A program made the translations under genes and the position numbers. Under the pieces are notes generated by a model. It worked only from the letters and a program-made list of their open reading frames with translations, did no database searches and was not told where the DNA came from. A stretch of 11,700 bases of DNA from DATBGO01 sp050011895. GTDB taxonomy: Bacteria > Actinomycetota > Actinomycetes > Streptosporangiales > Streptosporangiaceae. Numbering within the stretch: the first letter of the stretch is position 1; each line of letters starts with the position of its first letter. This document shows positions 1 through 6,560 of the stretch, one piece after another. Location of the stretch: positions 1 to 11,700 of the forward strand of contig JBEKIF010000097.1 of assembly GCA_050011895.1 (NCBI GenBank). The letters are read 5' to 3'.

Positions 1-2
1 CT

Positions 3-122
3 CCCTTCCGCCATAGTGGCTCCGGTTCGCTGGGTAGATGCACCTTCCAGCTTCCGGTGACCCACGACATCAGCCAAGAGGCTTTGACGGTCACCAGGAG
101 CCGGCCGCTTCATAGTGACTAA
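3..122 (+). CDS. Possible 3' end of a gene entering from the left edge
   Basis: A plus-strand frame is open from the window edge to a TAA at 120-122, giving 39 codons that end in PVTHDISQEALTVTRSRPLH followed by Ser-Asp. About 72% of third codon positions are G/C, higher than in the competing minus-strand frame (ATG at 113 reading leftward, about 57%), which also lacks a Shine-Dalgarno sequence. I do not recognise the peptide and no start is visible. It could be the C-terminus of a real gene or a chance open frame. Confidence 0.3.
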   Translation, partial: PFRHSGSGSLGRCTFQLPVTHDISQEALTVTRSRPLHSD

Positions 123-245
123 ATAGCCGGCGTGCACTACATACCGGACTACACACTCCTGACGATGCGCCCGCCGCGCCTGGTTCCCTAACGTCAGCTG
201 TCAGGCGCGTGCCCACACCGGGCCGGACGGAGAGGTAACCAGCCA
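123..245. promoter_or_regulatory. Leader upstream of the AMP-binding gene
   Basis: This non-coding stretch is noticeably less GC-rich than its surroundings around 113-165. It contains a direct repeat of ACTACA (in 'cACTACAtaccggACTACAc') and, at its end, a good Shine-Dalgarno GGAGAGG at 229-235, ten bases before the ATG at 246. A promoter for the following gene probably lies here or just upstream, but I see no convincing -35/-10 pair; TTGACG at 85-90 has no well-matched -10 partner. Confidence 0.35.
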
Positions 246-1076
246 ATGGTGGTCCCGGATATCTCGTCCGGCCAGCTGACGGTCACGCAGCGATTGCTCG
301 AGATGGCGCAGGCCCGTGCTGATCACCGGGCCCTGGTGGGCAGCTGCCCGGCCTGGACCTACAGCTATGGCGGTCTCGCCGCCACCGTCCAGGCAGCTGC
401 GGCCGGGCTGGCCAGCCGCGGGCTGCAGCCAAGGGACGTCGTCGGGATCTACGCGCCTGATGCTGCCTGCTACGCGCTCGCCGCATATGCGATACGCGCG
501 GCGGGCGCTGTCCCCTCCCCGATCAGCGCCGCGCTCACCGTTGCCGAGATCGCCGGGCAGCTCGCAGACTGCGGCGCCCGCATGATGCTGACCGGGCCGC
601 CGCTTGCGGCAGCCGCTCAGGCGGCGGCCGACCGCTCCTGGGTCCGCCAGGTTATCTCGTTCGGCGACGCCGCCGGCGCGACCACGTTCGACGCGCTGCT
701 AGGGATCGGGCAGGTGCTGCCGGTCAAGGCGAGGCCGCACGACCTGGCGCTGCTGCCGTACTCGCGCAAACCGGACGGGACGCTGGAGGCGATCCCCATC
801 ACCCATCACGATCTCGCTGACCAGCTGCGCATGCTGGACGCCGAGGCGGGTATCGGCGCGCGCGACGTGGTGCTGGCCACACCGCCCGCCGGCGACGGCC
901 GTACCTACAGCGCGCTGCTCGATCACGCGCTCACCAGGGGCGCCACGATCGTTGCCGTCCGGCCCGACGAGATCGCCGCGGCGGCCAGCACCCACCAGGG
1001 CACCCTGGCGATCCTGCCAGGAGGTTACCGGGCGAGCACGCCCGACCAGCTGCGCGTGTTCGCGGTCGCCTCCTAG
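246..1076 (+). CDS. Half-length AMP-binding (acyl-CoA ligase-like) protein, degenerate P-loop
   Basis: The 276 residues follow the N-terminal domain of ANL-superfamily adenylating enzymes, which make acyl-adenylates and then acyl-CoA. Residues 35-95 carry the usual opening (AWTYSYGGLAATV, LQPRDVVGIYAPDAACYAL, AAGAVPSPISAAL). Residues 169-190 align without gaps to the 4-coumarate-CoA-ligase-type motif LPYSSGTTGLPKGV..TH, but here read LPYSRKPDGTLEAI..TH: the Gly/Thr-rich loop is lost and the conserved Lys is Glu. The protein stops before the A5 motif, so the second half of the N-terminal domain and the whole C-terminal lid, including the catalytic Lys, are absent (relatives are about 500-550 residues). 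The start is supported by GGAGAGG ten bases upstream. Ligase activity is very unlikely. It is either a pseudoenzyme with a new role or a truncated gene whose frame happens to be intact; nothing downstream resembles the missing half. Confidence 0.75.
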   Translation: MVVPDISSGQLTVTQRLLEMAQARADHRALVGSCPAWTYSYGGLAATVQAAAAGLASRGLQPRDVVGIYAPDAACYALAAYAIRAAGAVPSPISAALTVAEIAGQLADCGARMMLTGPPLAAAAQAAADRSWVRQVISFGDAAGATTFDALLGIGQVLPVKARPHDLALLPYSRKPDGTLEAIPITHHDLADQLRMLDAEAGIGARDVVLATPPAGDGRTYSALLDHALTRGATIVAVRPDEIAAAASTHQGTLAILPGGYRASTPDQLRVFAVAS

Positions 1077-1096
1077 CGATCCTGGTCGCTAGGATC
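1074..1096. terminator. Stem-loop at the end of the AMP-binding gene
   Basis: Two overlapping inverted repeats begin at the stop codon: TAGCGA (1074-1079) with TCGCTA (1086-1091), and GATCCT (1078-1083) with AGGATC (1091-1096). They are mutually exclusive short hairpins between two convergent genes. No T-tract follows, so this is only a weak candidate for a transcription end. Confidence 0.3.
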
Positions 1097-1187
1097 CTGG
1101 GGCCTGTGTCACGTGATACGTAGGTGCTCTGTGATTCAAGACATCGAGCACTACACCACCCGCTCCCGACAGCTCAGCCGCCGGTGC

Positions 1188-1628
1188 TCAGATGTCGGGC
1201 GCGCGGTTCTCGAACGGGGTACTCAGCACAATGGTGGTCCGGGTGGACACATTGGCCGCCGCCCGGATCTGCTGTAGCAGATCCTCGAGCGCGACTGGCG
1301 ACGCTACCCGCACCTTGAGTATGTAGCTCTCTTCCCCCGCCACGCTGTGACACGCCTCTATCGCGGGCAGGTGCGCTAGGCGTTCCGGCGCGTCATCGGC
1401 CGCGGCCGCGTCAAATGGCTTGATGGAGATGAACGCGGTGAGCGGCAGCCCGGCCTGATCTGGGTCGACGAGCGCCGCATAACCCTTGATCACACCACGC
1501 TGCTCCAGCCTGCGCACCCGCTGCTGCGCCGCCGAAACTGACAGTCCGGTCACCTTCGCCAGCTCGGTGAAGCTCATCCTGCCGTCACGGGCAAGCATCG
1601 AGATGATCATGCGGTTGATCTCCTCCAT
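1188..1628 (-). CDS. Lrp/AsnC-family transcriptional regulator
   Basis: A 146-residue regulator with the standard Lrp/AsnC plan. The N-terminal winged helix-turn-helix begins MEEINRMIISMLARDGRMSF and continues TELAKVTGLSVSAAQQRVRR (residues 21-40). A ligand-sensing RAM domain follows, with AFISIKPF near 65-72 and VAGEESYILKVRV near 96-108. Family members form dimers to octamers and respond to amino acids or related small molecules. The frame stays open upstream to a GTG at 1718, but ATG 1628 puts the protein at its family-typical start and length. The Shine-Dalgarno is weak (GGTGA four bases before the ATG). The upstream gap contains an imperfect palindrome and a tandem repeat that could be autoregulatory operators. 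Likely targets are its own gene or the peptidase/dehydrogenase operon on the same strand; that is inference from position. Confidence 0.9.
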   Translation of the reverse strand: MEEINRMIISMLARDGRMSFTELAKVTGLSVSAAQQRVRRLEQRGVIKGYAALVDPDQAGLPLTAFISIKPFDAAAADDAPERLAHLPAIEACHSVAGEESYILKVRVASPVALEDLLQQIRAAANVSTRTTIVLSTPFENRAPDI

Positions 1629-1663
1629 GGGGTCACCGTACCGGTGCGCTCGCTGCCACTTCC

Positions 1664-1680
1664 GTATCACGGTCTGATAT
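1664..1680. promoter_or_regulatory. Imperfect palindrome upstream of the Lrp-type gene (candidate operator)
   Basis: GTATCA (1664-1669) and TGATAT (1675-1680) form an inverted repeat with a 5-bp spacer, 36 to 52 bp upstream of the regulator's ATG. The size and spacing suit a dimeric winged-helix regulator. The word CGTGATAC in this palindrome (minus strand, 1664-1671) recurs on the plus strand at 1112-1119, just beyond the other end of the same gene. Binding is not proven. Confidence 0.35.
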
Positions 1681-1721
1681 CGGCCTTTTACGCTCGGATA
1701 ACAAGAACGTCGCCGCACTCA

Positions 1722-1747
1722 ATACAGCGGCCTGATACAGCGGCCTG
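1722..1747. repeat. Perfect 13-bp tandem repeat, two copies
   Basis: ATACAGCGGCCTG occurs twice head to tail (1722-1734 and 1735-1747), about 95 to 120 bp upstream of the Lrp-type ATG. The junction creates a TGATAC word similar to the palindrome arms nearby. It could be a second regulator site or a simple local duplication. Confidence 0.6.
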
Positions 1748-1791
1748 CCGGGGGGATACGCTCCGGCCAAAGATGGCGCGAGACAGCCGCG

Positions 1792-1868
1792 CCGCCGCCC
1801 AGGGACCGCGACATCGCCATGGTTTCCAGAACCAAGCGCTCTACCCGCACCTGACGGCGGAGCAGAAT
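1792..1868 (+). pseudogene. Relic of an ABC-transporter ATPase (sugar-importer type), frameshifted
   Basis: Plus-strand codons from 1792 read PPPRDRDIAMV. After one missing base at 1822-1824 the next frame reads FQNQALYPHLTAEQN to 1868. Joined, they reproduce the Q-loop region of CUT1-type ABC ATPases (MalK/UgpC/MsmX group), whose consensus is close to PPKDRDIAMVFQNYALYPHMTV. A base deletion in an original ATGGTTTTCCAG explains the shift. No Walker A, signature or Walker B motif is recognisable on either side, so only about 25 codons survive. The fragment lies antisense to its neighbours, between the Lrp-type and dehydrogenase genes. Confidence 0.75.
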
Positions 1869-1933
1869 CCCGATCGCGCGGATCGTGATCTTCGCGCAGT
1901 GCAGGATCGTTTCCGGCCTTACCGCCGGAGCGC

Positions 1934-3100
1934 TCAAGTAGCGCGGGTCAGTGACCTGCCGATCACCAACCGCTGGATCTGGTTGGTGCCTTCCACTATC
2001 TGCAGCCCCTTTGCCTCGCGCAGGTACCGCTCGGCCGGGAAGTCCTCGACGTACCCGTAGCCGCCGAGCACCTGGACGGCGTCGGTGGTGACCCGCATCG
2101 CCGCGTCGCTCGCAAACAGCTTGGCCATCGCGGCCTGCGGGCCATAGGGCAGCCCGGCGTCCTTGCGCCGGGCAGCTGACAGGTACAGGGCGCGGGCCGC
2201 GGCTACCGCGGTGGCCATGTCGGCGAGCATGAACGACATGCCCTGGAGGTCGGCGATCGACTGGCCGAACTGGCGGCGCTGGCGCGCATAGTCCACCGCC
2301 GTGCTCAGCGCGGCCTGCGCGAGCCCGGTCGCGCAAGCCGCGATACCGAGCCGCCCGGCGTCCAGCGCCGCCAGCGCGATGCCGAAGCCCTTGCCCTCGC
2401 CGCCGACCAGGTTGGCCGCGGGCACCCGGGCGTCCTCGAAGATCATCTGCGCTGTCACCGATGCGCGCATGCCCATCTTGTGCTCGGCGGCCGCCGCCTG
2501 CACCCCGGGCGTCTGCGCGGGCACGTGCAGGCAGCTGACCCCCCGGGCGCGATCGTGGCCCCAGGGCTCGCCGGACGTGCGGGCAAACAGGGTGTAGAAG
2601 TCTGCCTGCCCGGCATGCGAGATCCACGCCTTGACCCCGTTAATAACGAGGTCGGGGCCGGCCGCCTCAGCCCTGGTGCTCATCGCCGCCGCATCAGAGC
2701 CGCTGGCTGGTTCCGACAGGCAGTAGGCGCCTAGCAGGTCGCCGCCGAGCATCCCCGGCAGCCAGCGCTCCTGCTGCTCGGCGGTGCCGCGCGTGACCAG
2801 CGGGAAGCAGGTGAGCGTGTGCACGCTCAGCCCGAGCCCGATGGCCAGCCAGGCTTCCGCCAGCTCCTCAACGACCTGCAGGTAGGTCTCGTAGGACTGC
2901 CCGCCACCGCCGAAGCGTTCCGGGTAGGGCAGGCTGAGCAGGCCTGCCTCGCCGAGCAGCCGGAAGATCTCGCGCGGGAACTTGCCGTCATGCTCCGCCG
3001 CTGCCGCTGCCGGTCGTAGCTCGGCGTCCGCCAGCTGTGCGACCAGCTCGAACAGCGCCTTGGTCTGGCTGTCCCGGTACTCTCGCTCGACAAGGCTCAC
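1934..3100 (-). CDS. Acyl-CoA dehydrogenase
   Basis: An FAD-dependent enzyme of 388 residues, the normal length for a soluble acyl-CoA dehydrogenase. It oxidises an acyl-CoA to the trans-2-enoyl-CoA and passes electrons to ETF. The N-terminal helical domain is followed by the FAD/substrate motif GAYCLSEPASGSDAAAM (124-140), the beta-domain segment VINGVKAWISHAGQADFYT (152-170), MGMRASVTAQMIFEDARVP (209-227), YARQRRQFGQSIADLQ (271-286) and the C-terminal AVQVLGGYGYVEDFPAERYL and QIVEGTNQIQR. Glu370 in the last motif sits where short- and medium-chain enzymes have their catalytic base. The GTG start lies two bases after the TGA of the upstream peptidase gene (TGA-CA-GTG), with GGTGAG inside that gene's end as ribosome site, so the two are probably translationally coupled. 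The substrate (fatty, branched-chain or aromatic acyl-CoA) cannot be read from the sequence. Confidence 0.93.
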   Translation of the reverse strand: MSLVEREYRDSQTKALFELVAQLADAELRPAAAAAEHDGKFPREIFRLLGEAGLLSLPYPERFGGGGQSYETYLQVVEELAEAWLAIGLGLSVHTLTCFPLVTRGTAEQQERWLPGMLGGDLLGAYCLSEPASGSDAAAMSTRAEAAGPDLVINGVKAWISHAGQADFYTLFARTSGEPWGHDRARGVSCLHVPAQTPGVQAAAAEHKMGMRASVTAQMIFEDARVPAANLVGGEGKGFGIALAALDAGRLGIAACATGLAQAALSTAVDYARQRRQFGQSIADLQGMSFMLADMATAVAAARALYLSAARRKDAGLPYGPQAAMAKLFASDAAMRVTTDAVQVLGGYGYVEDFPAERYLREAKGLQIVEGTNQIQRLVIGRSLTRAT

Positions 3101-3102
3101 TG

Positions 3103-4233
3103 TCAGCTCACCACCACGAGCTCGCGGGTGGCATTGTTGAGGCGCTCGAAGCCTTGCTCGGTGCAGACCACGATGTCCTCAATCCTGGCGCCGTGCGGTC
3201 CCGGGTAGATGCCAGGCTCGATGGAGAATGCATTGCCGGGCAGCAGTGGCTCCGCGTTGCCCTGGATGATGTACGGATGCTCGTGGGCCTCCAGGCCGAT
3301 GCCATGGCCGGTGCGGTGCACGAAATACTCCCCGTAGCCCGCGGCGGCGATCGGCTCGCGGGCCGCCGCGTCCACCGCCTCGGCAGCAACCCCGGGCCGG
3401 ACGGCGGCGCAGGCAGCCTCCTGCGCTTCCTTGAGCACTTGGTAATAGCTGGTGAATTCGCGCGGCGGCGCGCCAACAACATACGTTCTCGTGCAGTCCG
3501 AGCAGTAACCGCTGGGCATGGTCCCGCCGATGTCCACCACCACTGCGTCTCCGGGCGCGATCACCCGGTCCGAGGCCCCATGATGCGGGCTCGCCGCGTT
3601 CGGGCCTGAGCCGACGATCGTGAAATCGACCCGGGCGTGGCCCTCAGCGATGATCGCATCCGCGATGTCCGCGGCCACCTCGAACTCGGTGCGGCCCGCC
3701 CGGAGCCAGCCCGGTACCTGGGCGTGCACCCGGTCGATCGCCGCGCCTGCCGCGCGCAAGGCTGCCACCTCGGCCGGCGTCTTGCGGGCCCGGAGGCCGC
3801 GTAGCGCCCGGCTGGCCAGCGCCTGCCGGGCGCCGGGGAATGCGTCGCGCAGCCGCAGTACCATCAGGGCCCACATCTGATCCGAGAGGCCGACCTGCTC
3901 GACCGGGCCGAGCCGCCCGGCGAGCAGCGCGTACGGGTCGGCGGTCTCGTCCCAGGGAACTATCTCGAGGCCGAGGCGGCCGGCCGGGGATGCCTGCGCG
4001 GCCGGGAGTTCCAGCCGCGGGACGAGCAGGAACGGCGCGGCGCTTGCGCCCTCCGCCGGGAGCGCCAGGCAGGTGAGCCGCTCGAGCTGCTGGGCGTCGT
4101 AGCCAGTGACATACCGCAGGTCCGGGCCGGGTGTGAGCAGGAGTGCCGACAGCCCGGCTGACCTGGCCGCCCTAGCCGCCGTTGCCAGCCGGTCCGGCGG
4201 ATGAAGATCCGCTTCGAGCCCGTCATAGCCCAT
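3103..4233 (-). CDS. M24-family Xaa-Pro aminopeptidase/dipeptidase-like metallopeptidase
   Basis: A 376-residue 'pita-bread' metalloenzyme. The N-terminal creatinase-like domain (about 1-145, with LLLTPGPDLRYVTGY) precedes the M24 catalytic domain. All five metal ligands are present: Asp234 (VVVDIGG), Asp246 (SDCTRTY), His310 (HRTGHGIG), Glu339 (FSIEPGIY) and Glu352 (ARIEDIVV). His217/His218 in SPHHGAS correspond to the conserved active-site His region. The family hydrolyses peptide bonds N-terminal to proline, but relatives include creatinase and ectoine hydrolase, so the substrate is uncertain. The ATG at 4233 has GGAGG (minus strand, 4239-4243) five bases upstream. It is the first gene of a two-gene operon with the dehydrogenase and is divergent from the phosphatase gene. 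Confidence 0.9.
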   Translation of the reverse strand: MGYDGLEADLHPPDRLATAARAARSAGLSALLLTPGPDLRYVTGYDAQQLERLTCLALPAEGASAAPFLLVPRLELPAAQASPAGRLGLEIVPWDETADPYALLAGRLGPVEQVGLSDQMWALMVLRLRDAFPGARQALASRALRGLRARKTPAEVAALRAAGAAIDRVHAQVPGWLRAGRTEFEVAADIADAIIAEGHARVDFTIVGSGPNAASPHHGASDRVIAPGDAVVVDIGGTMPSGYCSDCTRTYVVGAPPREFTSYYQVLKEAQEAACAAVRPGVAAEAVDAAAREPIAAAGYGEYFVHRTGHGIGLEAHEHPYIIQGNAEPLLPGNAFSIEPGIYPGPHGARIEDIVVCTEQGFERLNNATRELVVVS

Positions 4234-4378
4234 GACCGCCTCCAGTCCCCGCTGACTGCGCGCGCTGGCGCCCTTCTTTCCTGAGCATCATCTCACTCTT
4301 GGGAATTGTGTCCGCATCTAGACAGCGCCGCCCCACATGCCTCACGCTAGGTACACGACGCCTCACCAGATGTGAATC
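4234..4378. promoter_or_regulatory. Divergent promoter region between peptidase and phosphatase genes
   Basis: This 145-bp gap separates two divergent starts, so it should contain promoters in both directions. On the minus strand TTCACA (4371-4376) and TACCTA (4348-4353) are 17 bp apart and loosely fit a housekeeping promoter. The plus-strand reading of the second box, TAGGTA, resembles an actinomycete -10 for the phosphatase gene but lacks a clear -35. No convincing ribosome site precedes the phosphatase ATG. Confidence 0.35.
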
Positions 4379-5263
4379 ATGATGACTTCTGAGACTATCG
4401 AGGTTCCGCCTCGCCGCCAGGACGCGACAGGTGTCACGTCGCGCGCCTCCGGTATGCGCGACGCTGGCCGCAGGCCAGCGTCGCTGCCCGGACCAGTCGC
4501 TGCGGGCACCGGCCCGGCTGGCCGCGGGCTGGAGGCCAGGCTCGAGGCCGAGCTGGCCGCAGAGCGCCACGTGGTACTTGAACTGCAGCGGGCTATCCTG
4601 CCGCTGCACGATCAGCCGTTCAGGCTGCCAGGCCTACGGGCGGCGGTGCGGTACCTGCCCGCCTCAGCCGCCAGCCGGGTGGGCGGTGACTGGTACATCA
4701 CCGCGGAAATGCCGGGCGGCCACGTGCTGGTCGCCATTGGCGACGTGGCCGGCCACGGCCTTGCCGCAGCGGCCGGAATGGCCAGGCTGCGTGGCGCGCT
4801 GGCTGGCCTAGCCATTACCGGCGCTCCGCCCGCGCGCCTGGTCGGCTGGCTGAACGACCTGGTACGCCATGTCGGGCCCGAGCACACCGGCTCCGTCATG
4901 GCAGGCTATTTCGATCCGGTGAACCGGCTGCTGACTTGGGCGCAGGCCGGGCATCCGCCGCCGGTTCTGATCCGGGGCGCCTGGGCCCGGCCGCTCGACC
5001 CGCCCGAAGGCATCCTGCTCGGCGCGGGAGCAGCCGATTACGGCACCGCGACGCTGGCGCTGGCTCGCGACGACGTGCTGCTGCTCTACAGCGACGGGCT
5101 GATCGAGCGGCGGTACTGGTCGATCGAGGACGGCCTGGCCGCATTGACCGCCGCCACCCGGGGCCGTACCAAGCCTGAACGGGTCATTGCCGCAGCGGTG
5201 CGGGCGCTTGGCTCGGCCGACGCCGAGGACGACACCTGCCTCGTCGCGCTGCAGGTGCGCTAG
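4379..5263 (+). CDS. PP2C/SpoIIE-type serine phosphatase (RsbU-like)
   Basis: A 294-residue protein whose residues from about 70 form a PP2C-like SpoIIE domain. Such proteins usually dephosphorylate anti-sigma-factor antagonists in partner-switching pathways. Motifs in order: coiled-coil linker LEARLEAELAAERHVVLELQ (51-70) and RAILP; VGGDWY (101-106, metal ligand Asp104); IGDVAGHG (120-127, Asp122); AGHPPP (190-195); LLLYSDGLIE (234-243, Asp239); and EDDTCLVALQV (283-293, Asp284/285). The metal-binding aspartates are present; the residue after GGDWY, commonly Asp, is Ile. No GAF, PAS or receiver domain precedes the catalytic part, so input must come from the disordered N-terminus, the coiled coil or a partner. 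No anti-sigma kinase or STAS gene lies nearby. The start is uncertain (ATG 4379, ATG 4382 or ATG 4454) because none has a good Shine-Dalgarno. Confidence 0.9.
   Translation: MMTSETIEVPPRRQDATGVTSRASGMRDAGRRPASLPGPVAAGTGPAGRGLEARLEAELAAERHVVLELQRAILPLHDQPFRLPGLRAAVRYLPASAASRVGGDWYITAEMPGGHVLVAIGDVAGHGLAAAAGMARLRGALAGLAITGAPPARLVGWLNDLVRHVGPEHTGSVMAGYFDPVNRLLTWAQAGHPPPVLIRGAWARPLDPPEGILLGAGAADYGTATLALARDDVLLLYSDGLIERRYWSIEDGLAALTAATRGRTKPERVIAAAVRALGSADAEDDTCLVALQVR
4458..4484. repeat. Perfect 12-bp inverted repeat with 3-nt loop inside the phosphatase gene
   Basis: GCGACGCTGGCC (4458-4469) and GGCCAGCGTCGC (4473-4484) are exact reverse complements separated by GCA. The structure falls in the poorly conserved N-terminal coding stretch, about codons 27-35, and would be very stable in mRNA. 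It also lies immediately after the alternative ATG at 4454. Confidence 0.85.
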
Positions 5264-5277
5264 GCCCGGTCTGCCCA

Positions 5278-5307
5278 TGCCGCTGCGGCAGTCTCACGGC
5301 CGGGCAG
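5278..5307. terminator. Possible bidirectional terminator between convergent genes
   Basis: TGCCGC-T-GCGGCA (5278-5290) is a near-perfect palindrome, nested between CTGCCC (5271-5276) and GGGCAG (5302-5307). It lies in the 81-bp gap where the phosphatase and exonuclease genes converge. There is no T-tract, which is common for actinomycete terminators, so this is only suggestive. Confidence 0.3.
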
Positions 5308-5355
5308 CTCAGCCGGGCCGGGCAGCTCAGCCGGGCCGGGCCGCTCAGCCGGGCC
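5302..5355. repeat. Three tandem copies of an 18-bp GC-rich repeat
   Basis: GGGCAGCTCAGCCGGGCC is present at 5302-5319 and 5320-5337, and once more with a single A-to-C change at 5338-5355. The exonuclease stop codon (5345-5347) lies in the third copy, so a change in copy number would not alter either protein beyond the last residues of the exonuclease. Confidence 0.85.
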
Positions 5356-6265
5356 GGGCGGCGAGGGCGCCGGACATCCGGCCGAGCGAGGAACCCAGGT
5401 CGAACCGCCGGTCTAGGTCGGCGAGCCGGACGGGATCGGCAGGTGCCGCCGGAAGCTGCCCGTCCACCGGCGGCAGCGGGACGTCGGTCGCGACGCGCAC
5501 CACCGGCAGCGCGGCCTCGAGATAGCCGCGCGCGGCGGCCAGCTTGGCCCGGCTGCCCATCGGGAAGCCGCCGTGACCCGAGTCCAGCGCGGTGAGCATC
5601 GCCTCCACGCTGCCGAACACCCGGACCAGCGCCGCTGCCGTCTTCTCCCCCACCCCGGGCACGCCGGGCAGACCGTCGCTCGGGTCGCCGCGCAGCGCCG
5701 CGAAGTCGGCGTACGCACGCCCGGGTATCTGGTACTTGGCGGTGACCGCCGCCTCGTCCACGACCTCCAGCTTGGCCAGCCCTCGCGCCGTATAGATGAT
5801 CCGGACCTGCCGCGAATCGTCCACGAGCTGGAACAGGTCCCGGTCTCCTGTCACGACCTCGACCGGCCCGTCGCGGCTGGTTGCGAGCGTCGCGATGACG
5901 TCGTCGGCCTCGTATCCCTGAGCGCCCGCCATCACCACGCCCGCCGCCGCAAGCACCTGCTCGATCACCGGCACCTGAACCGTCAGGCTGGGCGGCGCCT
6001 GCTCGGTCCCGTCCGGGTTGGCCCGGTGTGCCTTATACGACGGGATCGCCGCGACCCGGAAGGCGGGCCGCCAGTCAGCGTCCATGCAGGCGATCAGCCT
6101 GGCCGGATGGCGGGCCCGCACCAGCCGGGCGATCATGTCGAGCAGCCCGCGCACGGCGTTGACGGGAGTGCCGTCCGGAGCCGTCATCCCTTCTGGCACG
6201 CCGTAGAACGCTCGGTAGTAGAGCGAGGCGGCGTCCAGTAGCATCAGCTCGCCCACGCCCGCCAT
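5345..6265 (-). CDS. Stand-alone 5'-3' exonuclease (PolA N-terminal domain/FEN family)
   Basis: From ATG 6265 this is a 306-residue nuclease matching the 5'-3' exonuclease domain of DNA polymerase I without the polymerase. Acidic metal-binding residues are in order: Asp11 (LMLLDAASLYYRAF), Asp62 (CMDADWRPAFR, followed by SYKAHR), Glu119/Asp121/Asp122 (GYEADDVIATL), Asp141/Asp143 (VTGDRDLFQLV) and Asp194/Asp197 (LRGDPSDGLPGVPGVGEKTA), which also starts the helix-3-turn-helix DNA-binding motif. Such proteins remove 5' flaps and RNA primers and may back up PolA. The frame extends upstream to a GTG at 6355, but that adds a low-complexity Gly/Pro/Arg leader; ATG 6244 is a further possible start with a slightly better ribosome site. 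The gene converges on the phosphatase gene and is divergent from the dioxygenase gene. Confidence 0.9.
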   Translation of the reverse strand: MAGVGELMLLDAASLYYRAFYGVPEGMTAPDGTPVNAVRGLLDMIARLVRARHPARLIACMDADWRPAFRVAAIPSYKAHRANPDGTEQAPPSLTVQVPVIEQVLAAAGVVMAGAQGYEADDVIATLATSRDGPVEVVTGDRDLFQLVDDSRQVRIIYTARGLAKLEVVDEAAVTAKYQIPGRAYADFAALRGDPSDGLPGVPGVGEKTAAALVRVFGSVEAMLTALDSGHGGFPMGSRAKLAAARGYLEAALPVVRVATDVPLPPVDGQLPAAPADPVRLADLDRRFDLGSSLGRMSGALAARPG

Positions 6266-6346
6266 CTTGCCAGGGCCGGGCTGCCCCCGGGACGGCTGGG
6301 CGGTATCCGGCAGAGCCTCGCCTGCTCTGGCCGCCTGCCCGGGTCG

Positions 6347-6445
6347 GTGGCCCACCCCGCCGATCTCGGCGTGGTCACCAGGCTCGGGCTGCTCACGGTC
6401 CCTGTTGCGCTGGTCCTTGCCACCTCGCGCGGCGGGCCGGGCTGA
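6347..6445 (+). CDS. Possible tiny membrane peptide (32 residues)
   Basis: A GTG-started frame encodes a 32-residue peptide with one hydrophobic stretch, LGVVTRLGLLTVPVALVLAT, followed by SRGGPG and TGA. It lies in the leader upstream of the dioxygenase gene. Only a weak G-rich ribosome site precedes the GTG, and a 20-residue hydrophobic run can arise by chance in GC-rich DNA. Listed because it is too short for ordinary gene finding; I give it little weight. Confidence 0.15.
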   Translation: MAHPADLGVVTRLGLLTVPVALVLATSRGGPG

Positions 6446-6560
6446 AGGCCTGACCTGCCTGGCCAGCGCTCGTCCTGTAATCTATATGTTTCCTCTATGG
6501 ATGCACGAGATAGTTGGCATTGGTGCGCCGACCTGCACGATCCATACGCTAGATCCGTCC

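Noticed and set aside
1131..1277. Plus-strand GTG-started frame beginning VIQDIEHYTTRSRQLSRR
   Set aside because: The first 18 codons look protein-like, but the frame then runs antisense through the end of the Lrp-type gene with a poor composition and stops after 48 codons; no ribosome site.
1719..2627. Long minus-strand open frame (302 residues) overlapping the acyl-CoA dehydrogenase gene
   Set aside because: Arg/Gly/Ala-rich shadow of the dehydrogenase in another frame; the true frame has all family motifs.
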